Below are positions 16,457 through 25,700 of a DNA stretch of 64,000 nt, piece after piece. Where the stretch lies: the NCBI GenBank assembly GCA_965116325.1, contig OZ220675.1, positions 1,302,001-1,366,000 on the forward strand. The letters run 5' to 3'. How positions within the stretch are numbered: the stretch's first letter is position 1; each line of letters opens with the position of its first letter. This DNA is from JAGWBF01 sp965116325. GTDB lineage: Bacteria > Chloroflexota > Dehalococcoidia > Lucifugimonadales > JAGWBF01. A program made the translations under genes and the position numbers. Below the pieces are notes generated by a model that saw only the letters and a list, made by a program, of their open reading frames with translations, had not been told where the DNA came from and ran no database searches.

Positions 16457-17826
16457 TACCTCGGTAGCTCCAGGGCCTCCCGTACCGTCCGCAGCAACGT
16501 GTCCTCCTCTTCCAGGAAGACCGTTCTGGGATCAAGGACCACCTGGTCCCCTTCTATACGACCGATGATGGGTGTGCTGTTTTCCCTGAGCTTCTTTATC
16601 ACACCCTGGCTCTTCCCCTCTAGCCCTTCGCAGTCCAGCGACACCACCCAGGTTTCCAGGGTTTCTCCGGGGAGACTTCCCCCGCCGATGGTGGACCGGC
16701 CCTCTTCCACCGCGGCCCTGCTCCCGATGATCGTCTGCCAGTGATACGCCCTGTCCTCCAGCTCCCCAACTGAGGTGTTGATCATCCTCCAGATGGGTAT
16801 CTTGGACAGGGCTTCCCCCCGAACATAGTGGAGGAGGGTGGCAGCCAAGCCCGCCAGGCTCACCTTGTCTATGCGCAGGGCCCTAGCCAGGGGGTGGGAT
16901 TCCAGCTTTCGGATAAGCTCTTGCTTGCCTACAACTATGCCCGATTGGGGACCGCCCAGCAGCTTGTCGCCCGAGAAGAAGACCAGGCTGGCCCCCTCTG
17001 CGATGCTCTCCTGGGGGGTGGGTTCCTGGGCGATGCCGAATTCCCGTGTATCCAGGACGCAGCCGCTGCCCACATCATGGAGCACCGGGATGCCGTGGCG
17101 TTCCCCGATGTCAGACAGCTCCCTTACGGAGGCGGAGTGGACGAATCCATCCACGCGGAAGTTGCTGGCATGAACCTTAAGCAGACCTCCGGTGTTCTCG
17201 GTGATGGCCGCTCGGTAGTCTTCAGCATAGGTGCGGTTGGTGGTGCCAACCTCGACGAGGTTGGCCCCGCTCTGGAGGAGCACGTCGGGAATACGGAAGC
17301 CTCCGCCGATCTCGACCTCTTCGCCCCGGGAAACGATAATTTCCTTCCCACGGGCCAATGCCGAGAGACCAAGAAGCATGGCGGCTGCGTTGTTGTTGAC
17401 CACCAACGAGGCCTCGGCCCCCGTCAGCTGTCTTAGAAGAGGCGCCACGTGAGCTTGGCGTGACCCGCGTTTGCCGGCCTCCAGGTCCAGCTCCAGGTCG
17501 GTGTAGCCCTCCGACGCCTGGAGCATACCTTCTATGGACTCCAAGCTGAGAGGGGCACGGCCCAGGTTTGTGTGCACTATCACGCCGGTGGCGTTTATCA
17601 CGGGCCTGGGATAGACCTGGTCGAGCCGCGCCAAGCTGACAGCGACGGAGTCGGCTACCTGGTCGGCAGAAGGGGGCGACCCACCGCCGCGGACGCTGCT
17701 CCTGGCTTCTTCGATGCGCTCCCGCACAAGATTCACAACCAGTTCGCGGCTGTACTCCTGGGCGAGCCCACGTATGGTCCTGCTGGTGAGGACGCTATCT
17801 ACGCTGGGAAGGTCACGAAGCTCCAT
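16453..17826 (-). CDS. selA: L-seryl-tRNA(Sec) selenium transferase
   Basis: The 457-residue fold-type I PLP enzyme converts seryl-tRNA(Sec) to selenocysteinyl-tRNA(Sec) using selenophosphate. PVINATGVIVHTNLGRAPLS, GSRQAHVAPLLRQLTGAEA and the PLP lysine K288 in FFSGDKLLGGPQSG are all in place, and the length is typical. This implies a selenocysteine system, but selB, selD, tRNA-Sec and a selenoprotein are not in the window. A SelA-like paralogue with another role is the main alternative. hflC follows upstream after about 50 bases. Confidence 0.9.
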   Translation of the reverse strand: MELRDLPSVDSVLTSRTIRGLAQEYSRELVVNLVRERIEEARSSVRGGGSPPSADQVADSVAVSLARLDQVYPRPVINATGVIVHTNLGRAPLSLESIEGMLQASEGYTDLELDLEAGKRGSRQAHVAPLLRQLTGAEASLVVNNNAAAMLLGLSALARGKEIIVSRGEEVEIGGGFRIPDVLLQSGANLVEVGTTNRTYAEDYRAAITENTGGLLKVHASNFRVDGFVHSASVRELSDIGERHGIPVLHDVGSGCVLDTREFGIAQEPTPQESIAEGASLVFFSGDKLLGGPQSGIVVGKQELIRKLESHPLARALRIDKVSLAGLAATLLHYVRGEALSKIPIWRMINTSVGELEDRAYHWQTIIGSRAAVEEGRSTIGGGSLPGETLETWVVSLDCEGLEGKSQGVIKKLRENSTPIIGRIEGDQVVLDPRTVFLEEEDTLLRTVREALELPRY

Positions 17827-17877
17827 ACCAACTCTTTCTCTGCTCGCGGGAGGGAAAGCTGGACCGCAGGGACCGGG

Positions 17878-19596
17878 CTAGGGAGTCCTGATCTCCCGGG
17901 CGACCAGCGAGCCGTCAGCAGCCAGCTCGTAGCCGACCAGCACCGCCAAGCCCACCTGATTGGCGCCCAGCTCTAAGTTCGTATCGCTATCTACCAAGAC
18001 CACGTCTTGCGCTCCGGATATGGACCAAGAGCTTACGATGAACGTGACGCTGCCCACCAGGGGCGACTCGATTTCCCCCTGAGTCTGCGCCTCATCAGGT
18101 GAGGTCTCTCCCTCGTCGGACTCGGCTAAAGCCCCGGGTTGGAGAGCCACCTCAGCAGCTACCAGGGTACCGTCGCTGGTTCGGGTAACCGAGACAAGGA
18201 CATCGCTGCCAACTACCGAGGCTCCCTCTTCCACTGCCGCACCCGGAGGGACCTCCACGGCTGTGGTGCCTATTGTCCATGTATTCCCCAATATGCTCTC
18301 AAGTGTGCCTCTGACCCCCTCGGATATCCGTTCTGCAACCAAGGCGCCGTCCGCGGCACTACCTTCCACGTAGATTGTCCCTACGGACGCCGGGTCCACC
18401 AGCACCTCGGCGGAGGCTGGAACCAGCACGGTCGTGCCTTCCACTGAGATCTGGGACATGGATATGGACTCAATCAGGCCGCTGACTCCGGCCATGACCC
18501 GGGATGCCAGGATAGCTCCGTTATCCTGGGCGGATCCTTCTACGAAGACGACATCGCCTACCCTGGGGGCCGAAGGAAGGGTGATTAAGGTGTTCCCCGT
18601 CAGCCTCACGGCTTGGTCCCCCACGGCCCATGAGTTGCCGGCCATGCCTTCTATGGATCCAACCACTGCGACGGAAGACGGGATTGGAACGAAGGAAGGA
18701 TCCTCCAGGAACTGGAACAGCTCCGCGTCCGAGGAGAGCAGCACCGTGGTATCCGTGGACAGAAACTCCCGGTATGCTTCCAAGCTGCGTTGGAAGGCGA
18801 AGAACTCAGGGTCCTGCTCCAGCGCCTGGGCAAAAATCTCGATGGCCCTGGCTTCACCTTCACCTCGGGTGATGTTGGCCTGCCTTTGGGCATCGGCGAG
18901 GATGATCGTGCGGTCCCGTTCGGCCTTGGCCCGTATCCTGGCATCCTCCTCGGCTCCGAGGGCACGGGTTTCCCTGGAGATGCGGTCCCTCTCCGCCCTC
19001 ATCCTGGCAAAGATGTTGGGCAAGGCATCTTCGGGAAACTCAGCCCGCTTGATCCGCACATCGATGATCTCGATGCCGAAGTCCTCTCCCTGGGGTCCAA
19101 CCTCGGCATTAGCTTCCACCACAACCTTGTCGAGTATCTCCTGTCGGGAGTTGGTGGGTGTCACGAGGTTGGTGCCGGCCTGGGTCTTGCCACCAATGAT
19201 ATCGGCCCTGGTCCGGAGAGCTATCTCCTCTTTGAGCTTGTTTGTGACGATGCTCCCGATCCTGTCCCCAGCGCCGTTCAGCGTGCGCAATTTCTCAAAG
19301 AACTTCTGTACCTCGGTAATGCGGTAGCGGCTGTATGCATCGATGACCAGGTTCTGCTTCTCCACGTCGTTGAGTATCCGGGGCGGGGTATCGATGCGAA
19401 GGACGCGCCTGTCGAAGCGATTGACCGATTCCAGGAAGGGCGCCTTGACTTTAAGGCCGGGTGTCGTGTGTATCTCCTGGATCTCTCCGAACCGGGTGAC
19501 CACTACGAGTTGAGTCTCATCGACGGTGAACAGGGCCTGGGGTCCCAAGATGGCCAGCAGCAGGACTATAGCGACGGCGGCGACAGCGTACTTCAT
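17878..19596 (-). CDS. hflC: HflC-type SPFH protein with C-terminal repeat extension
   Basis: The 572-residue protein starts MKYAVAAVAIVLLLAILG (membrane anchor). An SPFH/band-7 domain follows to about residue 290 (VVVTRFGEIQEIHTTPGLK, KRAEFPEDALPNIFARMRAE), as in HflC, which with HflK forms the cage around FtsH. The C-terminal 270 residues are extra: four beta-rich repeats of about 60 residues, each starting V-x-G-x-I/L-E/x-S and ending DG-x-LVA-x-x-I/V, similar to DUF5666-type domains. Ordinary HflC is 300-335 residues. GGAGG precedes the ATG at 19596, and hflK ends one base upstream. Confidence 0.88.
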   Translation of the reverse strand: MKYAVAAVAIVLLLAILGPQALFTVDETQLVVVTRFGEIQEIHTTPGLKVKAPFLESVNRFDRRVLRIDTPPRILNDVEKQNLVIDAYSRYRITEVQKFFEKLRTLNGAGDRIGSIVTNKLKEEIALRTRADIIGGKTQAGTNLVTPTNSRQEILDKVVVEANAEVGPQGEDFGIEIIDVRIKRAEFPEDALPNIFARMRAERDRISRETRALGAEEDARIRAKAERDRTIILADAQRQANITRGEGEARAIEIFAQALEQDPEFFAFQRSLEAYREFLSTDTTVLLSSDAELFQFLEDPSFVPIPSSVAVVGSIEGMAGNSWAVGDQAVRLTGNTLITLPSAPRVGDVVFVEGSAQDNGAILASRVMAGVSGLIESISMSQISVEGTTVLVPASAEVLVDPASVGTIYVEGSAADGALVAERISEGVRGTLESILGNTWTIGTTAVEVPPGAAVEEGASVVGSDVLVSVTRTSDGTLVAAEVALQPGALAESDEGETSPDEAQTQGEIESPLVGSVTFIVSSWSISGAQDVVLVDSDTNLELGANQVGLAVLVGYELAADGSLVAREIRTP

Positions 19597-19597
19597 G

Positions 19598-20767
19598 CTA
19601 GCTGCCTCCCCCGGTTGCCTCGCCCGAGGGCGTCGGCTGGACATTGGCGGACGCCGGAATGTCGGGAACCGGAACGACCTGGCTGCCGGAGTTCAGGATG
19701 ATGGAGCCTTCGACGTCGGGAGATACCACGAACTTGGTGACACTGGAGAGGATATCCTCCATCGCCTCCAGGTACAGGCGCTGGCGGGTTACATCCTTGG
19801 ACTTCTGGTACTCCCGCAATATGGAAAGGAAGCGGGAGGCTTCGCCCTCGGCGTTTGCGATACGCTCCTGCTTGAAGGCTTCGGCGGCCTGGGTGATTCT
19901 TGCTGCTTCACCTCTGGCTCTTGGGATGATATCCCGCTCGAAGGCTTCCGCCTGGTTGATCAGGGTGTCCCTGTCCTGACGGGCCCGGTTGACATCCTGG
20001 AAAGCGTCCCTCACCTCTTCTGGGGCCGACACTTCCTGCAGCAGGACCGCCGTTATCTCTATTCCCGCCCCGTAGTTGTCCAGTATCTCCTGGAGAAGGG
20101 ACAGGGTGTCTTCCTGTACCTGGGTCTTGTTCTCGGTGAGGACATCATCGATGCTCCGCTGGCCCACGACCAAGCGGAGGGCAGCCTCGGTGGCATCCTT
20201 CAGGGTGCGTCCTTCGGGACGGTCGGGGGCGATGTCCTTGTCTCCCCTGGTGGCGATGGTCTCACCGGGATCAGCCACCTTGAACAGGAAGTCTTGCAGG
20301 TTCTTGATGCGGTACTGGACGACCAGTGGAACGTCCACGAGGTTCAGGTCTCCGGCGATCATCTGGGCTTCCTGGAGGAGGACCGCGGGAGATATGGTCC
20401 TTCCCTCCTCAGCAAATCCCAACTTCATCTCTCGGATCTCTTCGACTGACTCGATGTTCTTGGTGCCGATGGGGGCGGGCCACCACCAGTTAAGACCTTC
20501 GGCGGTCACCCGGCAGCACTTCCCGAAGGTGCGGTGTACAGCCTGTTCGCCCGGGCTCACCTGGTAGATTCCCGTTGCCATCCAGGCGACGAAAGCGACT
20601 CCAATGATGCCAAAGATGAGGTAGGGGAGGAAATTCTTGCCGCTGGCGCCGACGTTCCCTGCCACCCCGCCACCCGGTCCCTGGCCCAGTCCGCCGAACC
20701 ATGCTTTGACCCGGTTGATTATGCGGTCAAGGTCAAATTCGGGCTCTCTTTGTGGGGGACGGTACAT
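19598..20767 (-). CDS. hflK: HflK-type SPFH membrane protein
   Basis: The 389-residue protein has a Gly-rich cytoplasmic N-terminus, a membrane helix (about residues 47-65) and a band-7 domain (IYQVSPGEQAVHRTFGKCC, LNWWWPAPIGTKNIESV). A long charged coiled coil (ARGEAARITQAAEAFKQERI) and a Pro/Gly tail follow. HflK partners HflC to cage and regulate the FtsH protease at the membrane. The adjoining extended hflC and the nearby ftsH (22029-23984, same strand) agree with that role. Confidence 0.93.
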   Translation of the reverse strand: MYRPPQREPEFDLDRIINRVKAWFGGLGQGPGGGVAGNVGASGKNFLPYLIFGIIGVAFVAWMATGIYQVSPGEQAVHRTFGKCCRVTAEGLNWWWPAPIGTKNIESVEEIREMKLGFAEEGRTISPAVLLQEAQMIAGDLNLVDVPLVVQYRIKNLQDFLFKVADPGETIATRGDKDIAPDRPEGRTLKDATEAALRLVVGQRSIDDVLTENKTQVQEDTLSLLQEILDNYGAGIEITAVLLQEVSAPEEVRDAFQDVNRARQDRDTLINQAEAFERDIIPRARGEAARITQAAEAFKQERIANAEGEASRFLSILREYQKSKDVTRQRLYLEAMEDILSSVTKFVVSPDVEGSIILNSGSQVVPVPDIPASANVQPTPSGEATGGGS

Positions 20768-20963
20768 CTGTTAGCTGCCAGTCAATACGGTGGTGTCGGC
20801 CCATACCGGTGCGCCAGAGATTCTATCATGAAGCATGAACAATTGCATTAAGCCTCCCCTTACCTGCTACTATGTAGCAAAATACGTCAGCGAGAGGTCG
20901 CGCTGATCCCTCTTCCTTGCGGGAGAGGCTTAGGGCGACCGGGGCAACCAAGGAGGATCAGGT

Positions 20964-21239
20964 ATGGCAGCCAACGGGCTGGACGTAAAGACAGGACAGG
21001 ACATTACCAGGTTGCAGATAACCTGCGAGCACCAAAGCGGGCTGCTGTACATGGTGCCCGGCGAGAAGAGCTGGGTGTGTAGCCAGGAGATGATGCCGGC
21101 TCATGCCTTGGCCGGCTTCCTGGGCGAACTGGTTGAGCTGGAAGACCCCAGGGTGAAGGCGATTATGCAGAGGTGGGGGATCTACTTCCGCCGCCTGCCC
21201 CTGGAGGAGACAGAGGAAGGCGAGGGGAGTGCCAGTTAA
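20964..21239 (+). CDS. Small conserved-looking protein of unknown function
   Basis: The product has 91 residues with no membrane helix and contains TCEHQSGLLYMVPGEKSWVC and a hydrophobic helix AHALAGFLGELVEL, ending in an acidic tail. AAGGAGGAT lies about eight bases before the ATG, a strong initiation signal. Two cysteines (in CEH and WVC) could bind a metal or be incidental. I do not recognise a family. Confidence 0.65.
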   Translation: MAANGLDVKTGQDITRLQITCEHQSGLLYMVPGEKSWVCSQEMMPAHALAGFLGELVELEDPRVKAIMQRWGIYFRRLPLEETEEGEGSAS

Positions 21240-21331
21240 GGAGTAGCTCCGGTCAGGAGGGCTGGTTCAGCAGTCCTGGGGCTAGCACCCTGGAGCGAGA
21301 CCCCTCATAACACTAGCAGGAGGGTGAATCC

Positions 21332-21640
21332 TTAAGCTGTGCCATCTAGTCGTGCCTTCAACCAGCGCTTGAAGGAGCGTTGGCTCTCTCCAGAGGGACG
21401 ACCTGCAATCAGTCCTTCTACGCCGATGTCTTCGTCCAAGTCAGGCCAGCGGATACCTTGTCCTCCACCTATCAGTTCCCACTTGTTCCGCTCTGCCTGG
21501 GTTCCATGCACAAGCCTGGGATACCAAGCCAGAGGGACTGAGATACTACGTCCGTCGGATAGTTCGATCAACAGAGCGTCATCGGTGACCGATATATCTT
21601 TAGCATCCGGTATTCGAATCTCAATCGTTGAAGTATTCAT
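21332..21640 (-). CDS. DUF2442 domain protein
   Basis: The 102-residue protein has the DUF2442 pattern: ISVTDDALLIELSDGRSISV, then PLAWYPRLVHGT, WELIGGGQGIRWPDLDEDI and VEGLIAG. It overlaps the end of the DUF4160 gene by 20 bases, the usual arrangement of this pair. Such pairs are sometimes annotated as toxin-antitoxin-like, but the biochemical role is not established from sequence. Confidence 0.85.
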   Translation of the reverse strand: MNTSTIEIRIPDAKDISVTDDALLIELSDGRSISVPLAWYPRLVHGTQAERNKWELIGGGQGIRWPDLDEDIGVEGLIAGRPSGESQRSFKRWLKARLDGTA

Positions 21641-21857
21641 CCCAAGCCTCTACTAGCAATATATGATTTTCCTGAATGATTCTCAACATCCTGCGGATTA
21701 GGGCCCGGCTCATTCCACCGCTTGTATTGAAGCTCACCGGGTCTAGCCAGAATTTAGCGACTCTATTTTCGTATGCTACATGAACGTGCGGGGGTTCATT
21801 ACGGTCGCCAGAATAGAAGAAAAAACGGAAGGCACCTTCTCTCAATACGGTTGGCAA
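21621..21857 (-). CDS. DUF4160 domain protein
   Basis: The 78-residue protein matches DUF4160: FRFFFYSGDRNEPPHVHVAY, then AKFWLDPVSF and a C-terminal ENHILLVEAWDEYF. It is encoded immediately upstream of and overlapping the DUF2442 gene. The start is a TTG without a strong ribosome-binding site. The local sequence is slightly AT-richer than the neighbours, consistent with a mobile accessory pair. Confidence 0.83.
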   Translation of the reverse strand: MPTVLREGAFRFFFYSGDRNEPPHVHVAYENRVAKFWLDPVSFNTSGGMSRALIRRMLRIIQENHILLVEAWDEYFND

Positions 21858-22008
21858 TGTGAACCCAAGCTATTCTAGATCCTCTTATATTGCGCGTCGA
21901 CTAAGCGAGTGTCCCAAGGATTAAGTGGACCTAAATCATACAGGCCAAGAGGCCGCCGTGGTCAGACTAACGCCACATAGTTTCTTGATTCAGACGGAGC
22001 GCCTTCGC

Positions 22009-22030
22009 AGCCGGGGCTTAAGCCCCGGCT
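22009..22030 (-). terminator. Perfect palindrome at the end of ftsH
   Basis: The arms AGCCGGGGCTT and AAGCCCCGGCT form a perfect 22-base palindrome that overlaps the ftsH stop codon. There is no clear U-tract, so termination is likely but not certain. Confidence 0.5.
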
Positions 22031-23984
22031 AGGAGGGCTGGGCTTCGGAGGCGCCCTGGTCCTGGCTGCTGGGCATCGTGGGGTTGGGCTGGGGGAACGG
22101 CCCCGGAGTGGGCGCTATGACGGGGGAAGCAGGCGTTTCAGATGCTTCCGAGTCGGCCACCGGAGCGGTGGCTTCGGGTTCAAGGGGCAGCCCATCGAAC
22201 AGGCGCTTCAGGTCGTCGCCCTCGACGGTCTCATTCTTGATCAGGTAGTTGGCCACTTCATCCAGCTTGTCCCTGGAGGTGGTCAGGATGTCCTTGGCAC
22301 GGGTGTAGGCCTCGTTTATCAGGGCCTGCACTTCCTGGTCGATGTCTTCTGCAACCTTATCGCTGTAGTCCCGCTCTTCGTGTATCTCCTTGCCCAGGAA
22401 CACCAGCTCTTCCCTTCGCCCGAAGGTGCGTAGGCCCAGGGTGTCGCTCATCCCGTACTGCTTGATCATCCGGAGGGCGATGCGGGTGGCGTTCTCAAGG
22501 TCGTTGCTGGCGCCGGTGGTGATCTCTCCGAACACTATCTCCTCGGAGATCCGTCCTCCCAGGGAAGTGGCCAGCATATCCTCAAACTGGTTCTTGGTCA
22601 TCAGGTAGCGGTCTTCATCGGGCAGGAGCCGGGTATATCCTCCCATGCCGCCCCTGGCCACGATGGAGATCTTGTGGACGACATCGGCATGGGGGAGCTT
22701 CCAGGCTACCAAGGCGTGGCCCGCCTCGTGATAGGCGGTCATCTCCTTTTCCCGGGCGCTGATGATGCGGCTCTTGCGCTCGGGGCCGGCGATCACCCTG
22801 TCGATGGACTCCTCGAACTCGGTCATGCCGATGAGCTTCTTGTTGGCGCGGGCGGCCAGCAGGGCGGCCTCGTTGACCAGGTTGGACAGGTCAGCGCCGC
22901 TGAAGCCCGGTGTCTGCTTGGCCAGCACCTCCAGGCTCACGTCGGGGCCCAGGGGCTTACCGCTGGAATGCACCTTGAGAATGGCTGTCCTGCCGACCAG
23001 CTCGGGCAGGTCAAGCACCACCCGGCGGTCGAACCGTCCTGGCCGCAGCAGGGCAGGGTCCAGGATATCGGGCCGGTTGGTGGCTGCGATGATGATGATG
23101 TTCGTGTCCGTATCGAACCCGTCCATCTCCACCAGTATCTGGTTCAGGGTCTGCTCCCGCTCATCGTGCCCGCCGCCAACACCGGCCCCCCGGTGCCGTC
23201 CCACAGCATCGATCTCATCCACAAAGACTATGCAGGGTGAGTTGCGCCTGGCTTGGTCGAAAAGGTCCCGAACGCGGGCGGCTCCGACCCCGACGAACAT
23301 CTCGACAAACTCGCTGCCGCTTATGGAGAAGAAGGGCGCGCCCGCTTCCCCCGCCACCGCCTTGGCCAGGAGGGTCTTTCCCGTGCCCGGCTGGCCCACC
23401 AGCAACACCCCCTTGGGGATTCGGGCGCCCAGGGAGAGGAATCTCTCCTTGAACTTCAGGTACTCTACGACCTCTTCCAACTCTTGCTTGGCTTCTTCTA
23501 CCCCCGCTACGTCGGCGAAGGTCACGGTAGACCTGTTCACCATCCACAGCTTGGCCTTGCTGCGTCCGAAGCCCATAGCTTGGTTGCTGCTGCCCTGGGC
23601 TTGGCGCATCATGAACAGGATCAGGCCACCGAAAAAGATGAGCGGCAGGAAGTTCAGAAGGATCCTGAGGAAGCTGCCGAAGCCACTGCTGCCCTTGGCG
23701 TCTATGGTGATGCCGCTGGTGCCCAGCTCAACCCCCTCGGACCTGAACAAAGTCAGGATGTCCGTGTCTTCAGGCAGGCGGCTCTTGATCTCGCCGGTGG
23801 CGGTAATCACCGTAAGGTCCCTGTCCCGGACCTCTATTCTCTCGACGGCCCCTTCCTGCTTGGCCAGCTCGATAACCGTCGAGATGGGCTCCTCGGTGGT
23901 CCCACCAAAGCGCCCTCCGACGTAGTAAAGAAAGACGGCGATCACCCCGACAACGACCAACAGCCAGATGAAGCTGTTACGCAT
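22029..23984 (-). CDS. ftsH: ATP-dependent zinc metalloprotease FtsH
   Basis: The 651-residue membrane AAA+ protease degrades misfolded and short-lived membrane proteins. It has an N-terminal helix (about 5-22), a periplasmic domain, a second helix (about 108-126), Walker A GQPGTGKT (197-204), Walker B CIVFVDE (251-257), the second region of homology ATNRPDILDPALLRPGRFDR and the zinc site HEAGH (419-423). A Pro/Ser/Thr-rich tail follows. I chose ATG 23984 at the conserved MRNSF start. HflK and HflC, its partners, are encoded 1.3 kb downstream. Confidence 0.97.
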   Translation of the reverse strand: MRNSFIWLLVVVGVIAVFLYYVGGRFGGTTEEPISTVIELAKQEGAVERIEVRDRDLTVITATGEIKSRLPEDTDILTLFRSEGVELGTSGITIDAKGSSGFGSFLRILLNFLPLIFFGGLILFMMRQAQGSSNQAMGFGRSKAKLWMVNRSTVTFADVAGVEEAKQELEEVVEYLKFKERFLSLGARIPKGVLLVGQPGTGKTLLAKAVAGEAGAPFFSISGSEFVEMFVGVGAARVRDLFDQARRNSPCIVFVDEIDAVGRHRGAGVGGGHDEREQTLNQILVEMDGFDTDTNIIIIAATNRPDILDPALLRPGRFDRRVVLDLPELVGRTAILKVHSSGKPLGPDVSLEVLAKQTPGFSGADLSNLVNEAALLAARANKKLIGMTEFEESIDRVIAGPERKSRIISAREKEMTAYHEAGHALVAWKLPHADVVHKISIVARGGMGGYTRLLPDEDRYLMTKNQFEDMLATSLGGRISEEIVFGEITTGASNDLENATRIALRMIKQYGMSDTLGLRTFGRREELVFLGKEIHEERDYSDKVAEDIDQEVQALINEAYTRAKDILTTSRDKLDEVANYLIKNETVEGDDLKRLFDGLPLEPEATAPVADSEASETPASPVIAPTPGPFPQPNPTMPSSQDQGASEAQPS

Positions 23985-24054
23985 CGAGGCATCCTGTTGG
24001 CCGGTTGAATTGAAGGCCCGAGGAGAGGGACGGGGGTGTCCTATCCATAGTGAT

Positions 24055-24083
24055 ACTATATTACACCAGCTTCGAAAACGCAA
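24055..24083 (-). promoter_or_regulatory. Candidate promoter of ftsH
   Basis: On the minus strand TTGCGT (24083-24078) and TATAGT (24060-24055) are 17 bases apart, 70 bases before the ftsH ATG. Confidence 0.55.
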
Positions 24084-24159
24084 AAGCGTTCCCCATCGCT
24101 GTTACGCTCAAAAACCCACCCACCCCCACCGGCACACCACCTGCGCAGTACCACGATGT

Positions 24160-24175
24160 TGTGAATTTTGTAACA
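24160..24175 (+). promoter_or_regulatory. TnrA/GlnR-like inverted repeat upstream of glnA
   Basis: TGTGA-ATTTTG-TAACA resembles the TGTNA-N7-TNACA operators of MerR-type nitrogen regulators, but with a six-base spacer. It lies about 70 bases before glnA in an AT-rich leader. No regulator gene is in the window. Confidence 0.4.
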
Positions 24176-24243
24176 AACATTTAACAGCTTCGAAAAGGTT
24201 ACGAAACACAGCGCCCTTAAATTAGAGGTTGGGGAAGACCGGT

Positions 24244-25632
24244 GTGGGCGAATTGCGCCATGTGCGGGACCCTGATATTGCGGAGATTAGCAAAGTGCTG
24301 AAAGAACAGGCTGAAGCCAGGGAGTTCGTCCTTTGGACCGCCAAGGAAAACGGGGTGAAGTTCATCCGTCTCTGGTTCTCCGACATCCTGGGTAACCTGA
24401 AGGGCTTTGCCATTACTGTGGAAGAGCTGGAGGATGCCCTGACCCAGGGAGTGGGCTTCGACGGCTCGGCCATCGAGGGGTTTGTGCGCATCCACGAGAG
24501 CGACATGGTCGCCATGCCCGATCCCACCACCTTCCGCATACTTCCATGGCGCCCCCGGGAGCACTCGGTGGCCCGGATGTTCTGCGACGTTCTCAGCCCA
24601 ACGGGAGAACCCTTCGAAGGCGACCCCCGCAATGTGCTGAAGCGCAACGTGAGCAGGGCGGCCGATATGGGGTTCACCTACTACGTGGGGCCGGAGCTGG
24701 AGTACTTCTACGTGGAGAGCCCCGAGAGTCCTGAGCTCCTGGACCAGGGCGGGTACTTCGACCAGCTCCCTTCGGACTACGCCAGTGACCTGCGACGGGA
24801 AACGGTCCTCAGCTTGGCCGACATGGGCATCTCGGTGAAATACTCCCACCATGAGAGGGCGCCCAGCCAGCAGGAGATCGACCTCCAGTACACCGATGCC
24901 CTCACCATGGCCGACAATGTGATCACCAGCCGCCTGGTAATCAAAGAGGTGTCGTCCCGCCACAACGTCTATGCGACCTTTATGCCCAAGCCGGTCTTCG
25001 GCATAAACGGCTCCGGTATGCACACCCACCAGTCGTTGTTCCGGGGCGACGATAACGCCTTCTACGACCAGGATGACCCCTACAAGCTGTCCCACATCGG
25101 CAAGCTGTTTGCCGCAGGGCTGATGCGCCACGCGCCGGAGCTGACCCTGGTTACCAACCAGTGGGTGAACTCCTACAAGCGCTTGGTGCCCGGCTTCGAA
25201 GCCCCCCTGTACATCTCCTGGGCCCGCAACAACCGGTCGGACCTGATACGCATCCCCGACTACAAGCCGGGCAGGGAAGACTCGGTGCGAATCGAGTACA
25301 GGGCGCCGGACCCCTCCTGCAACCCATACCTTGCCTTCAGCGTCATGCTGGCAGCCGGGCTGTCCGGCATCGAAAAGGAGTACGAAATCCCCGAACCGGT
25401 GGAGGAGAACGTCTTCGAGCTGGGGGATGATGAACGGGAGGCGCGCGGGATAGGGATGCTGCCCCGGAGCCTATGGGAGGCCATCCTGGCCGCCGAAGGC
25501 AGCGACATTCTGCGCAGCTCCCTGGGGGACCATGTGTTCGAGGTGTTCATCCAGAACAAGAAGATCGAATGGGACCGCTTCAGCTCCCAGGTAACCAACT
25601 ACGAGACTGGTCGTTACCTTCCTATGCTATGA
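24244..25632 (+). CDS. glnA: Glutamine synthetase, type I
   Basis: The protein is about 462 residues and makes glutamine from glutamate, ammonia and ATP. VGFDGSAIEGFVRIHESDM, YYVGPELEYFYV, NGSGMHTHQSLF, RLVPGFEAPLYISWARNNRS and EYRAPDPSCNPYLAFSVML cover the metal, ammonium and ATP sites. The adenylylation motif NLYDLPPEE of GSI-beta is not apparent, so it fits the GSI-alpha type. GTG 24244 has GGGGAAG at good spacing; TTG 24229 would add five residues. gltB and gltD follow, giving a GS/GOGAT block. Confidence 0.95.
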   Translation: MGELRHVRDPDIAEISKVLKEQAEAREFVLWTAKENGVKFIRLWFSDILGNLKGFAITVEELEDALTQGVGFDGSAIEGFVRIHESDMVAMPDPTTFRILPWRPREHSVARMFCDVLSPTGEPFEGDPRNVLKRNVSRAADMGFTYYVGPELEYFYVESPESPELLDQGGYFDQLPSDYASDLRRETVLSLADMGISVKYSHHERAPSQQEIDLQYTDALTMADNVITSRLVIKEVSSRHNVYATFMPKPVFGINGSGMHTHQSLFRGDDNAFYDQDDPYKLSHIGKLFAAGLMRHAPELTLVTNQWVNSYKRLVPGFEAPLYISWARNNRSDLIRIPDYKPGREDSVRIEYRAPDPSCNPYLAFSVMLAAGLSGIEKEYEIPEPVEENVFELGDDEREARGIGMLPRSLWEAILAAEGSDILRSSLGDHVFEVFIQNKKIEWDRFSSQVTNYETGRYLPML

Positions 25633-25700
25633 GCAACAGTCCCGTCGCACCCATGCAAGAAGCAACGCATATCTGAAATCAACGGGAGGCTTATCGAAAT

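Noticed and set aside
22762..24008. Long plus-strand open frames opposite ftsH
   Set aside because: The minus-strand FtsH is complete, with Walker and HEAGH motifs; the opposing translations are low-complexity, Arg/Ser/Pro-rich shadows.
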